A DNA stretch of 64,000 bases from Hypericum androsaemum (GCA_963995505.1 OZ023185.1:15573691-15637690); one strand, 5' to 3'; shown: positions 33,301 to 45,290, numbered from the stretch's first letter. Notes: generated by a model not told the origin, from the letters alone. A program made the numbers and translations.

Positions 33301-35567
33301 ATGCCAATAACCCGGAGTGAAGGACTAGACCTTGACATAGACACTGTGCTTGAGGTTGACATCGGAGTACTCGAAAGGCTAATTAGGCGTGAAAAGAGGA
33401 CCAAGCGAGATCAATGGCACAAAATCAGGAAGATGGAGCGCTCTAAGCTGTAGGAGACGCGCCACGCAGAAGGACGATACTGGAATCATCTGTTCCCACC
33501 AAAATCAGGAAGATGGAGCGCTCTAAGAATGGGAATTCTAATAGTTTACGACAACCAGCTGTAGGTCCCAATACTTTTTAGATTCCAGCAGCAGTGTAGG
33601 ACTACTGCAAAACTCGGTCCAATTTGGCGGCTTGCCAAGCGAAGATCCTCAAGACCATCTCTCTCGATTTGAGGACATCTGCAACATCATGAAGTTCCAA
33701 GGGGTCAATGATGATGTCTTGAAGCTGCGTCTCTTCCACTTTTCTCTAAAGGACCGAGCTCGTACTTGGTACAATAAGCTGAAGGGAGAGATGATTCAGA
33801 GTTGGAATGATTAGGCCCATGCTTTTTTTCAAAAGTTCTTCTCAATGGCCAAGTCAACCAAGCTCTTGCGTGACATAAATGCTTTCATACAAGCTGATGG
33901 GGAAAGCATCTATGAGGCTTGGGAGCAGTTCACCGATCTCCAAAGTTCCTTCTCTCAACATGGCATAACTCAGGATAACCTCATGAAGATATTTTACAAT
34001 GGGTTAGATGGCCCATCCCGTGATCACATTGATGCCTCATCTCAAGGAGTGTTCCTGAGAAAGACTGCTGATGAAGCGGCTCGCTTAATGGAAGAGATGG
34101 CTGAAGTCAATGGTATGTGGCCAAAAGAGCGTGCTAGTCAACCCCGTAAGGAAGCTACTCGAGGGGTACTTGAAGTGGATGCCAACATGAGGCTTGAAGC
34201 TAAAGTTAAGGCACTTACCAAAAGACTTGAAGAATTAACCAAAGGCAAGGAAAAGGCAGCTGCAGTACAAGATACATGTGAAATTTGCAAAGAGTCACAG
34301 CATACTAATGACTGTCCTCAGTTGGTAGAACACCACCAGGTCTGGGCTACTCTAAGCAAACTAACCCTCAACCAAACTTCTCTCGCTTTGGCCAGCAAGT
34401 GAACAACACTGGTGGACAGCAAGAACCCAGGGAGCCATATCTGGGAGATCAAGTTAAAGCAATAGGTGACAAGATCGATCAATTGGTAGGAGTGATCTAG
34501 CAGTCCATCCAACAAAAAAGTATTACTGTGCAGTGGATGGATCGTTGTGAAGCGCATCAACAAGAGTTTGAGACATACCTAAAGGGGCAGGCCACACAAC
34601 TAAAGAAGATGGAGATCGAACTCAGAAATTTGGCTGCAGCAAACACTCAAAGAGAAATAGGTGCTCTATCCAGCAATACCGAGTCGAACCCGCGAGGACA
34701 GGTGATGGCCATCATAGTGAGGAGTGTGGACGAGGATGATGAACCATATATTCCTCCACCACCTTATGTCCCTACACCTCTATTCCCGCAAAGACTCTGG
34801 AGAAAGCCACCACTTGAGAACAAACCCACTTCAAAAGAATGTGATGAACCAATCAAGCCAGCCATAGAGGATGAGGTAGTTACTGAGAAGAAGGAGCAAC
34901 CAGCCTATATCAGTGCAATAAAGGGTTCTTATGTTCCTCCACCATCACCTCAACAAGTCAAGAAAGTAGCAGTGATCGATGAGAAGGCCCTTGAATTCAT
35001 AGAGACAATGGAAGAAATTCAACTCCATGTCTCTTTCTTAGAGATGTTAGATAAATGGCCACAATATGCAGAGTTTCTGAAGGAAATCATAGCAAGAAAG
35101 AAGAGGCGGAATGATGGCAAGACGACCCCTTTGGTAGAAAATGACATACTGCCAAAACTAAAAGATCCAGAGAGTTTTACTATTCCTTATAATATTGATG
35201 GTATTCAATTTCCGCATTGCTTATGTGATTTGGGTACCAATGTTAACCTCATGTCTCTTACGATTTTTAGGAAACTTAGACTTGGAGGCCTCAAGCCAAA
35301 GGAGATGTACCTTCAACTAGCCGATCAACCAGTCTAAAAACCACATGGAATCGTGGAGGATGTGATAATCAAAGTCGACAAGTCTCTCGTACCTGTAGAT
35401 TTTGTGGTGCTGGACTATGCTACCAATGAAGTTACCCATTGATTTTGGGACGTCCATTCCTCAACACTTGTCATGCAATGGTGGACGTTCATAAGGGCAA
35501 GCTACTTCTCCGCATATGCTCAGATGAAATAGAGTTTCAAGTAACCGATAAGCACCTCCATCCACCA
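33301..35567 (+). pseudogene. Athila-type gag-protease, disrupted
   Basis: An ATG at 33301 starts a 50-codon segment. From about 33632 the retrotransposon gag domain is clear (SEDPQDHLSRFEDIC, FHFSLKDRARTWYNKL, YNGLDGPSRDHIDA), then a zinc knuckle CEICKESQHTNDC near 34280. The protease follows: the active-site region reads CDLGTNVNLMSL near 35225, where relatives have CDLGASINLMPL, and the [11 protein letters not shown] segment near 35435. Stops at 33450, 33812-33814, 34498-34500 and 35335, and frame changes near 34340 and 35430, break it. No reverse transcriptase, RNase H or integrase follows, so this is a gag-protease-only, non-autonomous element. Confidence 0.9.
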
Positions 35568-37369
35568 TAGTGCCACAGGGAGTAACAAAGTCAAGCTAAC
35601 GACTCTAAATTAGCACGTTTAGTATTTAAGTTTTCTTTATTTTTGTATTTGTTTCAGTAACGTTATTTTGATTTAGTGTTTTAATGGTCTCAGCTGGAGG
35701 TTTAGAAAAGAGCAAACTAGATTTCAACAGAGCTCGCCAGTCTATATACAAACTTTGTAGCACGTCAAAGGCTATTAGAGCAAAACTCCACCAACCTTCC
35801 CCACCGCCTCTCGACGATTGACGGGCAGTACCAATCCCTTCCCTTTCTTATTGTCTGTTATCGTAGTGTCTGTTATGTCCTCGTGGTCTTTATTTCTATG
35901 TTGTGCTGTTTGCTTGTGTCCCCTACATTGAGGATAATGTAATGTGCATTTTTATTTCGGTTTGGCATATGTGATTGAGTCTAGGTCAGAATTTAGGATT
36001 GTGTTTGTGAATGAAGTGGTGTCAAAACTAGATAATGAATCTCCCCCCTCAAATTTTGAACTTTTGTTAGAAGTTAAATCTCATACCTTGTTAGGAATCA
36101 AGTTTGAGTACGATGAGTAGGAATGTATAGAAACAACACCCTTGGTTGTTTAGGTTAGTGGTTGTACTTGGTAGATTATACTAGCAGCATTGATGAGTGA
36201 CCTTGTGAGATTTTAGAGCCGAAGGAGGAGACAACCGTCTTCGCATAGCATGAGGTGCCTACATTGCTCCGGTCATCGGGTTTCATGCCATTACTTGGTA
36301 TCGTTTTGGTGGTGTGGGTATAAGTGATAGGACATGGCCCATCTTTGATTTTGAGCCTAGAGCCTTAGAGCTGAAAACCCTGTATATCCCTTGTTTACAC
36401 ACGTTGAGCTTAAGCCTTTTTCCTTGAAATATTATATGTAAGCCAATATGTAAGCCCTATATCCACAATCTTACCCACCTTTGATTACTTTGGTCTGAGG
36501 ATGCATTAGGTCTTAATCTTTGGGGTATTATTGTAAGGGTTCATTTGATAGAATAGCTCGGGAATAAACAATGGGGTAATGGATAGAATTGAGGCCGACA
36601 AAGAAGCCGAGACCAGTTGCCTTTGATGTATAATATGCTGAATGGATGTGATTGAGGAAGGTTGTGAAAAGTGAAAAGAAAAAAAGGAAAAAAAGATAAG
36701 TGAAGGAAAAGAAGAAAGAAAAAGGTGAAAAAGTGATGAAAAGGGAGTGTGAAAGTTGGAAATGGAACAAACGTTGAATGATGGGAGTGTGGAAAGCTGG
36801 AAAAGTGGTTGGAAAGTGAATAAATGGCACGGCTCAAGCTAAGTGGTCAATAGGATTTAGGTGTAATCTTGGGATGAGTGCATATTAGATATAATGTGAG
36901 GTATTTAGAATAGACGAGAGCTAGAACATTTTTGTGAGCTCCTCGGCCGGGTGGTTTAGCTACTTCCCACATATATTATCCTCACCTGACCTTAACCCCA
37001 TTACAACCCAATGAAAAGTCCCCTTGATCATGAGTCCCACATTTATCGAGGCACCACTGAGTGAGACGTATGAAACTTTGAGATCCCGGACGTGTACGCG
37101 AGTGATAGGTAGTTGACTACTCATATATGTGAGCTTAAATTTCTGAACCTCTGAGTGTTCAACCTTCTAGTGTAATCTACTAAGTATGAAAACTGGGTTA
37201 AACTATTAAGGATGCGGTATCTACACGTTGTTACTCCTTGTGCTCAGGTAAGTACACTACTCGGTCGTAGGCTGGTCTTTTAATAAAATTATGAAATTGT
37301 GGGGTGGTCTTTTAATAAAATTATGAAATTATGAACTTGAGGACAAGAAAGGAAATAAGTGTGGTAGTG
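35568..37369 (+). mobile_element. Non-coding 3' internal region of the Athila element
   Basis: About 1.8 kb without a usable frame takes the place where pol should be. Open frames on the minus strand near 36530-36840 are low-complexity Phe/Ser runs that mirror a purine-rich stretch. GAACTTGAGGACAAGAAAGG shortly before the 3' LTR is the conserved region around the polypurine tract in Athila/Tat elements. Confidence 0.75.
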
Positions 37370-38909
37370 TGATGAGTGTGTAAACGCTCATATTTTATCA
37401 TATGTTTCGTGCGTGTTTAGTCATATTTTGAGTTATATTCATCATATCATGTCAAATCTTATGATCTTTTTAGTATATTTATGTTCGGGAATAGATTTCT
37501 ACCCATTGTCATATTTTGTAGGAAATTAGAGCTCAATGAAGGTCGTTGGAGGGGTAATTTTGAGAGACCATATTGCAAGAGTCATAACTTTCTGTTCAAG
37601 TATCCGATTGTATCAAATGAGACACCGTTGGAAAGCTTGAAGAGAGATCTATATTACGTCTTTTATAGTCAAAGCCAAATTCGAGGTAGAAGAGGGTCAA
37701 AACTGTAAAATATAAAGATATGACGAAGCAGATAGAGCAGAAAGCTGGGTGGACTCCCCATCGCAAGTCAACTAGCGACCGCTAGTGAGGGGACACAGAA
37801 TGTTGATTGAAGACCCAACTAGCGGCCGCAAGTCAACTAGCGGCCACAAGTTGCCCGATGTCAGCTTATTTCGGACTTCATATTTAGTTGAGAATTCGAC
37901 TCGTTTAAGAAGTATTCGACTCTTGGCCTCTTGTTTTGGCCCTACGACCATAATTATATTATTACTTGGCTAGCAAGACTTCTAGTTTAGGTTAAACCTC
38001 CTCTAAGTTTTCCTATTTTCGTGTTAGACTTTTGGTTATATATAGGCCTTAGTCTCTTAGGTTTTAGAGGGACGTTACTACTGCAATATTGAGACAGCCT
38101 TTGGAGTTTAATAAAGTCACAATTCCAGTTAGCTACGGGAAAAGGATTGGCAAAGATTGATCATCACGACTAAGCTTTCTCTTCCTCTATCTTTATGTTA
38201 ATTGCTATCATGTTCTTCGTTAATCTATTGTATTTTGTTAACATGCTTAGCGAGTAGTTCTCTCGTGAGTGCGATGCCCTATTTATGTGATCACTTATCT
38301 ATGTTAGCTATAGTTTGATTATCTTTCGTAGTAATTATTAATTGATGATCTTAATACTTAATCTAACTTGATCACTTAGATTATGATATTTAGTTGATAA
38401 TAATGGACCGAAAGGTATTAGAATCAACGGAAGAGTCAATTGACATATCTTAAGGTATTAATGAGGAATCTTGATACTAAGGGATAACCCGCTAGGAGTT
38501 AACTTCATAATTGAGTTTAGTTTAGTTCTTGGTCTCATTGATGAGCGAAACGTTGGTGAGTAATCGAGAAGTACCCTAGCTTAGTTTTATCATCCTAATG
38601 AGCGGAATCGTTAGGGAGATGCACTAGAACACTCCGGGTACTAGTTAGAACTTCATAAAAACTATAGTCTCGACATAGATGGGTAGTCCATAAGGGTATC
38701 GTGCTCGTTTATCTCCATTGATTTACAACTCATCTTTTATTTGTGTTTTCGATCTAGTTTATTTACCAGCAATCTTTACAATCTTTTAATTCTCTCGCTT
38801 CACATAATTATTTGCATTGATTTCGTGTTCAACCCTCAGTTCGAAACCCTATTTATTAACTATACTATTTGATTATGCGTTTAATTGCTTATCAAGTTTG
38901 CGGACATCA
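37370..38909 (+). mobile_element. 3' LTR of the Athila-type retrotransposon
   Basis: 1,540 bp from TGATGAGTGTG to GCGGACATCA. It matches 31677-33186. The minisatellite resumes one base later, which fixes this border. CTATATATAGGCC-like phrases near 38035-38045 are the probable LTR promoter. Confidence 0.9.
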
Positions 38910-39540
38910 AAAACTACTATCGCTACACATGCAAACCAATATCACTATATACAGAAACCAATATTGCTACATTCGAAAACCAATATCATTACACATGCAA
39001 ACTAATATCGCTACATATGAAAACTACTATCGCTACACATACAAACCAATGTCACTATATACGAAAACCAATATTCCAACATCCGAAAACCAATATCCCA
39101 ACATCCGAAAACCAATATCCCAACATACAAAAACCAATATCCCAACATCTGAAAACCAATATCCGAAAACTAATATATGAAACTTCTATATACAAAAATT
39201 AGTATCACTAAACATGCAAACTATTATCATTCGACATGGAAACCAGCGTCAATTAACATGCTAACCAGTACCAGTGAACATGCGAACCACTATCACCACA
39301 AGTGCAAACCACTATCAGTAAATATGCTAACCACTATAAGTAAACGTGCGAACCAATATCAATAAATATGAAAATTAATATCATTACATTTGCAAACCAG
39401 TATCATTAAATATGAAAACCAATGTCATTACATCTAAAAATCAGTATCACTATATCTGAAAACCACTATCATTACATCCAAAAATCAGTATCAGTATACA
39501 AATATACCAATACAAAAAATACTATTGTACAAATATAAAA
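38910..39540. repeat. 22-bp minisatellite, right part
   Basis: About 28 imperfect units of the type GAAAACCAATATCACTACAT with period 22 and varied last five bases. Two units near 39155 are shortened to 14. Because 22 is not a multiple of three, frames through it give repeating but meaningless peptides. It is the continuation of 30153-30244. Confidence 0.92.
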
Positions 39541-39874
39541 ATATCATGGTGGTAAACATGATGTTCATGGCGTAGACGAAGCCGAAGAGGTAGCAAAAGA
39601 GGCAGTCGGTGGCGGCGTCGAGAATGTTGGTGCAGACGGAGCCGGCCAGATCATGGCGAAGCCGAGCTACATGGAGAAGAAGATGTAGGTGGAGAAGAGA
39701 AGGAAGGTGTTGTCGACGGCGAACCGAAAAAAGAAAAAAAAGACGAAGCGAAGAAAAGTGGTGAGAGGGGGTATCTGGATGCGGGCGAGACCGGCGTCGA
39801 ACTTCTTCCCATTGAAGGTGGTTCTGGCGAACAATAATGAGAAGAGAGGCGAAGGGGAGAAGGGGTTCGGTTTA

Positions 39875-39905
<31 letters not shown>

Positions 39906-39960
39906 GGGAAGTGACCAGGAAAGAGAGGGGAAGAGGAAGAGATATATGGTCAAAAAGTAG
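39541..39960 (-). other. GC-rich gene-like fragment, unrecognised
   Basis: Minus-strand frames here include TTFNGKKFDAGLARIQIPPL and, in the same frame further on, CTNILDAATDCLFCYLFGFV, a hydrophobic segment. They look like pieces of a membrane protein gene with the translation start near 39840, but I cannot name a family and the segments between contain disruptions. A GA run lies at 39881-39904. Confidence 0.35.
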
Positions 39961-40428
39961 AATTAATATAGAATCAATGTGGACGACAGAATCAATGTGG
40001 TTGGAATCTTAGTTGATACTTTTTGGGATATATGATCAAAAATACCCTTCGTGTGATATTGACCATCAGATTAATTTTTTAAATAAAAAAAATGGATCCA
40101 AGGGTTCTGAATCAGTCCCCTCCATGGGGACAACTTTTTAGTAGTCCCCACTCAATCCAAAACCGTCACGTATGAGTCTCTAGGTCCCTAACGGTCACTA
40201 GGTCTTTAGCACTCAATCATTTTGTTACTCCCACCTAGCATTCCCTATGTACCTAGCATTGGCTACCTACCTAATGGTAGCTATGTACCTAGCAGTCACT
40301 AGGTTTTTCAAATTTCGAACCATTTTCAACATATTTAATTATAAATACCACAAAAAAACTCAATATAAGTATCCCCATAGCCCTCGACCGAGTTTGAGTA
40401 CCGGATAACAAACTAAGCAATAGTGAAA
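39961..40428 (+). promoter_or_regulatory. Upstream region of TPS C
   Basis: A TATA-like TTATAAATA lies at 40339-40347, 82 bases before the ATG, a plausible distance for a short leader. The block ATAAGTATCCC plus CATAGCCCTCG (40365-40388) also survives upstream of TPS D (17797-17830), so it is probably part of the TPS leader or core promoter. Several CTAGGT/ACCTAG copies with a TATGTACCTAGCA core repeat at 40225-40305. Confidence 0.5.
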
Positions 40429-43366
40429 ATGGCTAACCAAGCTATTCTCGCCACTTCCCAAAGCTTCCTGAGTAGCCTAATTCCGACGCCATTGCCAATA
40501 TTTCTAAAGAAATTCTCTTGCCCTAGTGGCGGCAGCAGCAGCCGTCGTGTTGTCTGCTCCGTCTCTAGGCAGTTAAAACATGAAACTAACGAAAAACCAG
40601 TCGTCGAAAGACGGTCTGGGAATTATCAGCCAAGTGTCTGGGACTACGACCTCTTTTTGTTGTCCACCAGTGACTACCAGGTGATATCTCATTTTCTCTT
40701 TCCATTTGGTTTGTTGGTTTTAGTTTTTCCTCGACTGGCAACATTACTGCTTTATGAGTCAAGGCTCCTATGTATATTGTTGTTCTCACGATTCTCCCTT
40801 CAACATATGTTAGCGAAGTCAAAATCTGTTGAAATTAATTTGTCTATATGTGCCAAAAATATATTACTTAGGACAATATCTAACAATTAGTTTGAAGCGT
40901 GCATTTACAGGGAGAGGAGCACGTGAATAAGGTTGAGCTACTGAAATATGATGTGAAGAGTCTTTTTAGAGGAGAGAAGAGTCCATTGGCGAAGTTGGAG
41001 CTCATTGATACTATTCAAAGGCTTGGTTTGGAGTACCACTTTGAAAAGGAGATCAGAACTGCACTCGATAATCTTTATCAAAATGCAGATGCAGTGTTGA
41101 TTAATGAAGATGTTTATACAACTGCTCTCATGTTCAGATTGTTTAGACAGAAAGGATTTCCTCTCTCAGAAGGTGCACAAATAATTTCTCTATTTCCTAT
41201 TAGCTTCTCAATAATTTTACCGTGGAGATAAACACACGAGGTATTGGGGCTATATTTATAATATATGGAGTAATTTTATGACGAGTTGTAATATTTGAAT
41301 CATTAATTTTTTTTAAAATTTAAAAGAAAGAAAGTGAATCATTTAAGTCTTAATTTAACCAATAGATATACGAGTTTTACTTGTAAATGAACCTTTACCA
41401 TTATAAAATTTCCGAATGTATGGGATTTTGTGGCATTTTGGAATAGTACATGGCAGTAGCGGAATTAACAGTATTCCTTTTTTTTCTCTCAGATGTCTTC
41501 AAAAAGTTTAAAGACAACAAAGGAGATCTCAAGGAAGTTTCACCTGAAGATGTCAAAACATTGTTAGCTTTGCATGACGCTTCTTTCTTGGCGTACGAAG
41601 ATGAAGCCATTATAGATGAAGTCAGGAGATACGCTACCAAGCAATTGACAAATCCTGCTCAGGGATCCGTCTTGCCCGAAATCTGGGCCAGAAAAGTCGA
41701 CCATTCTTTAGATGTGCCTTTGCACTGGCGGCTAAATAGGCTCGAGACAAGGTGGTTTATCGATACATATGAGCAAGAGCAAGACGTGAACCAATCTTTG
41801 CTTAAACTTGCAAAACTGGACTACAATATACTTCAATCCACATACTTACAAGAGGTTAAGGAATTGATTAGGTAATTAACCTAATGACATCGCTTCAAAC
41901 CCATATACATGCATGGTCTACTTAGACAATTTTTTGGTTTATAACATTTCACATTCGAATACTCACTGGGCTGACTAATCCAGTATCAAGCCGGGTATTA
42001 ATGAAATTTATGAATTTTCAGGTGGTGGTTGGATATGGGATTGAATAAAATCACATTTTCCCGAAACAGGATCCTAGAGCACTACCTATGGTGTTGTTCC
42101 ATGATTCATGAGCCACATTTTGGGACTTTTAGAATTGGGTTGACCAAGATCATATCCCTGGTATCTTTGATAGATGATGTGTATGACATCTATGGATCGC
42201 CCGAAGAGCTGGATCTCACTACGGATTTCGTGAACAGGTTCTTCCACAGCTTATTTATCTTATTTATGCTTTTTTTGGACTTTTTTCATAACTAGAAGTT
42301 ATATTAACACTACTTATACAAAAAGACTTATATTAATACTAATTAAAATAAATTAGTATTAATCTTTTCTGATTTTCTAGGTGGGATATTACTAGAATCG
42401 ATGAGCTCCCTCCTCCGGTGAGGACCATTGTCCTCGCGATATTCAATACTAGCAATGAACTCGGTTACATGACCCACAAAGAGAGAGGCTTCAACAGTAT
42501 TCCTTACATAGCCAAAGCGGTAATTAATGTCGTAATTAGCATACCCAAGTACATATTAATATAATTAGACTAAACTACTGTGCTTTCTTTTGTAAGTTGA
42601 ATTTATTAATGGTAATATTTACAACCTACGTAGTACGACTTTCCTCAATCAAAGTTGCGACCACGAACTCGTTAAACTAAACTACCGTGCTATCTTCGCT
42701 GTTTTCCAGTGGGCAGATCTCTGTAAGGCGTATTCAAAAGAGGCAAAATGGTATCAAGAGGAATATATTCCAACATCAGAGCAATATATGAACAACTCTT
42801 TAATTTCAGGTACCGGGCCTCTTGTGCTGATCGTCACTTACATACTCTCAAGTGACAAACTCACAGAGAAGTCGTTAAAATATATTCAAGATTTTCCATC
42901 TATTGTGCGTTGTTCATCTGCTATCCTTCGACTCACCAATGATCTCGGAACTTCAAAGGTACTCGAGGCTCCTCAGATTTCCTTGTTTATTTAGGATAAG
43001 ATCATTCCAAACAACTATTTTGCTGCTTAATTAGTTATGTATGATTCCAATACTATACAGGACGAGTTAGCCAGAGGAGACAACATGAAGTCGATCCAAT
43101 GTTACATGAACGAAACAGGAGTTGGATAGGAGGCCGGAAGGGAACACATAAAAGACTTGGTCGAAAGAGCATGGAAGATAATGAACAAAAATCTGACGGA
43201 CGACTATTCGTTCTCAGAGCCGGTCCTGGTAGAAGCCAGTCAGAATCTTGGCAGAGCAGCTCAATACTTCTACAGGAATGGGGATGGACATGGCGTCACC
43301 CCGGACATTGGAACCAAAGACCGTCTCACGTCTCTGTTATTGGAACCGGTCCCGATTTATGAATGA
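40429..43366 (+). CDS. TPS C: monoterpene synthase (TPS-b type), complete but for one in-frame stop
   Basis: Seven exons: 40429-40680, 40911-41172, 41493-41871, 42022-42237, 42381-42519, 42710-42958, 43061-43366, all with GT donors and AG acceptors and phases that join into 1,803 bp (600 residues plus stop). This is the usual size and exon number for TPS-b. Residues 1-55 or so are Ser/Arg-rich like a plastid transit peptide. [11 protein letters not shown] (61-71) is the RRX8W motif of cyclising monoterpene synthases; DDVYD (349-353) and NDLGTSKDE (493-501) bind the Mg-diphosphate of geranyl diphosphate. The RDR-type motif reads SRNRILEHY, with Asn where TPS A and B have Asp. Codon 522 is TAG (43127-43129), where TPS D has a Glu codon. 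It would cut the last 79 residues, including the GDGHG segment. I chose the ATG at 40429; no better start lies upstream. It is therefore a fresh pseudogene, a null allele or a sequencing error. Confidence 0.92.
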
Positions 43367-43616
43367 GTTTGCCTAAAAAGGAAGTCAGTCCACTCAAATA
43401 AGTAGCGTTTTAATGAGTTTGAAACTCTTTATAACGTGTTCGCCTTTGGCTGTCTTTTATTTTCAATCCAGCGGTGTGAGAATAACCTCATATTTCTTGC
43501 TTTTAGTGTGTTTCGTCATTGTCACGTAATCAGGACTATAGTGAGAATAGGAAATATCGGCACCGATTATTCTCTCTATCAGGTTTCATCGTTGTATGAT
43601 AACAGATTTCGATTCA

Positions 43617-43622
43617 ATAAAG
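43617..43622 (+). terminator. Possible polyadenylation signal of TPS C
   Basis: AATAAA lies 251 bases after the stop codon in the conserved 3' flank. The matching place behind TPS E is altered. No transcript evidence is available here. Confidence 0.35.
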
Positions 43623-44245
43623 ATATCAAGTCGTATAAATGTAATAGATAGAGATAGTAATTAGGCTCTTATTCTGAGGGGGTTGGATTCGGTGATGCTG
43701 ACCCCTCAGCAGCACCAATCGGACAACATAGAAGATACAGAGGCACATCAACATAGTGGCCAATCAATTTTTTAACAGAATATCGATATGGTGGCACATC
43801 AGTTTTTCAGCTGTACATCACATAGCAGCACATAACATAGCAGCCCATCAATTTTTCGAAGGTAAAACACATGGGCACGTTAATTTTTAAAGACTAAAAT
43901 ATAAGAACACGTCATTTTTCAAAGGCTAAAATACAAGAACACATCAATTTCAAAAGAAAAATCTCTCTAACAACGTTGATCATTTTACACCCGATAATAG
44001 CTACTTTTGCCGTATGGGAATCGAGGCAAATTAGGTGGGGTTTCGATTTGCAACATCTAGCGATCAACTTTGTGACAAGTAATTCCTCTATCTAGGATCT
44101 CATCTCGATTGCTCAATTTAGGGTTCTTTGTCTGGCTTTGTTTGGATTTAAATTAGGGTTTATTCAGTCAACTGAGATATGTTTGTTATTTCGTGTTTTG
44201 GTGTCGTGTGTTGTTGTTTAGGGTTCAGTTGTTGGAAGCGCTGCG

Positions 44246-44312
44246 ATGAGGTCGAGATTGAAGCAGCTGCAATCCAAGGCGAGCCAGGCAACACAATTCG
44301 TGTCAAAGCAAG
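44246..44312 (+). pseudogene. Exon 1 of mitochondrial ATP synthase subunit g, captured fragment
   Basis: ATG at 44246 opens MRSRLKQLQSKASQATQFVS then KQ, and the exon ends in phase 1 at a GTTAGA donor (44313). This matches the N-terminus of plant mitochondrial ATP synthase F0 subunit g, whose relatives begin M-S-K-L-x-Q-L-Q-S-K-A. The leader also looks genuine: CAAG/TAATTCC donor near 44080, a T-rich stretch with TTTAG acceptor near 44220, as in a 5' UTR intron. No further exon follows; a nested element begins 33 bp later and then the transposon end. So only the gene's start was picked up. Family recognition is from memory of the conserved N-terminus. Confidence 0.75.
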
Positions 44313-44345
44313 GTTAGAGAAACAAGCGCGTGCGTATTTTTTTTC

Positions 44346-45224
44346 AAAATAGTAATAGGTCCCTATATTTGAAAAAATTAATTAATCAGAACAATCTAGT
44401 AGTATTTAGTCCCTGTTATTTCATAAATCTAATTATTTAGTTCCTGGCCACTTTTCCGGCGAGACTTTATTAAAAATACAAAAATATCCCTAATTTCATA
44501 AATTACTAAATTAACACTAATCTCCAACCTCAATCCTCATTCCACAACCCATCTCCGTGAAGACAACAAAGAGTCGAGGTTTGATGCTCGTTATAGACTA
44601 CACAGAAATGAACATATATTTTTCGAAAAATATTTCTCAACAAAATAATAAAATCTGAAGGTTAAAATTTAGCAGCAGAGGCAATGTTGTTAATATCTCT
44701 GCTCAAGATCCACGCTGATCCGTAGGAGCTCATACCGGTTTTCAAGTGAGGCTTGCCCCTGTAGCAATATGGGTTTGCTCTAATATGATGGAAAAAGACA
44801 TTAGGTCTCAGAAATTCAAGGAGATACCATGGAAATTTGTGGGTAGCCTTCGCATTTTTGTGGATATATAATACCATCTATTTATTCTTCTCTGACGGTC
44901 AAATTAGAGCAGTATATGCTAACAAATTAATGGTGTTAAGGGTATGAGTGGTAGATTGGGGCTTGAGAATGAGTGTCAAATTAGTAATTTTTGGAATTAG
45001 AAGTATGTGTGGTAGATTGGGGCTTGAGGTTGAGGATGAGTGGAAATTTAGTAATTTTTGGAGTTAGGGGTATATTTGTATTTTTAATGGAGACTCGCAG
45101 AAAAAGTGGTCAGAATTTGTACCAGGGACTAAATAATTTGATTTATGAAATATCAGGGACTAAATAATACTACGTTGTCCTCATTAATCAATTTCTTCAA
45201 ACATTAGGGACCTATCACTATTTT
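44346..45224. mobile_element. Nested element with about 200-bp inverted ends
   Basis: Left arm 44346-44545 and right arm about 44960-45224 are inverted copies: AAAATAGTAATAGGTCCCTA outermost, then AGTCCCTGTTATTTCATAAA, then a CCGGCGAGACTTTATTAAA region. T-rich sequence on both sides hides the exact target duplication (8 of 9 match). A third copy of one arm lies at 45795-46000. No transposase; probably a Mutator-type MITE. Confidence 0.7.
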
Positions 45225-45290
45225 TTTCTTTTTTATGTTGCCCGATTGGTGTTGTTGGGATTAAGTTGTCATTACCGAATCGGGCCCTAT

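Larger units (their letters stand above)
43678..45290. mobile_element. DNA transposon-like insertion carrying a gene fragment
   Basis: The paralogous flank of TPS E runs straight through at 27915 (TGAGGGTCTACATG), whereas here 1.6 kb intervenes between TGAGGG at 43674 and TGAGGG at 45293. The inserted DNA has inverted ends of about 50 bp: GATTCGGTGATG ... CACCAATCGGACAACATA on the left, and the reverse complement on the right reads GATTCGGTAATG ... CACCAATCGGGCAACATA. The same terminus occurs near 29362 and 46735. Superfamily not settled (PIF/Harbinger or hAT would both fit in part). Inside lie exon 1 of an ATP synthase subunit gene and a nested smaller element. Confidence 0.7.

Noticed and set aside
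36528..36837. Hydrophobic Phe/Ser-rich minus-strand frames
   Set aside because: They mirror a GAAAAG-rich purine stretch in the Athila 3' region.
38817..39365. Several overlapping plus-strand frames of about 100 codons with repeating KPI/ENQY peptides
   Set aside because: They are by-products of the 22-bp repeat in different frames and have no start context or conservation.
38910..39540. Regular 22-bp repeats that could suggest a CRISPR-like array
   Set aside because: Repeats abut without unique spacers, vary freely and sit in plant nuclear DNA; this is a minisatellite.
40423..40428. Upstream GTG as an alternative start of TPS C
   Set aside because: Plant nuclear genes start at ATG; the ATG at 40429 gives a normal transit peptide length.
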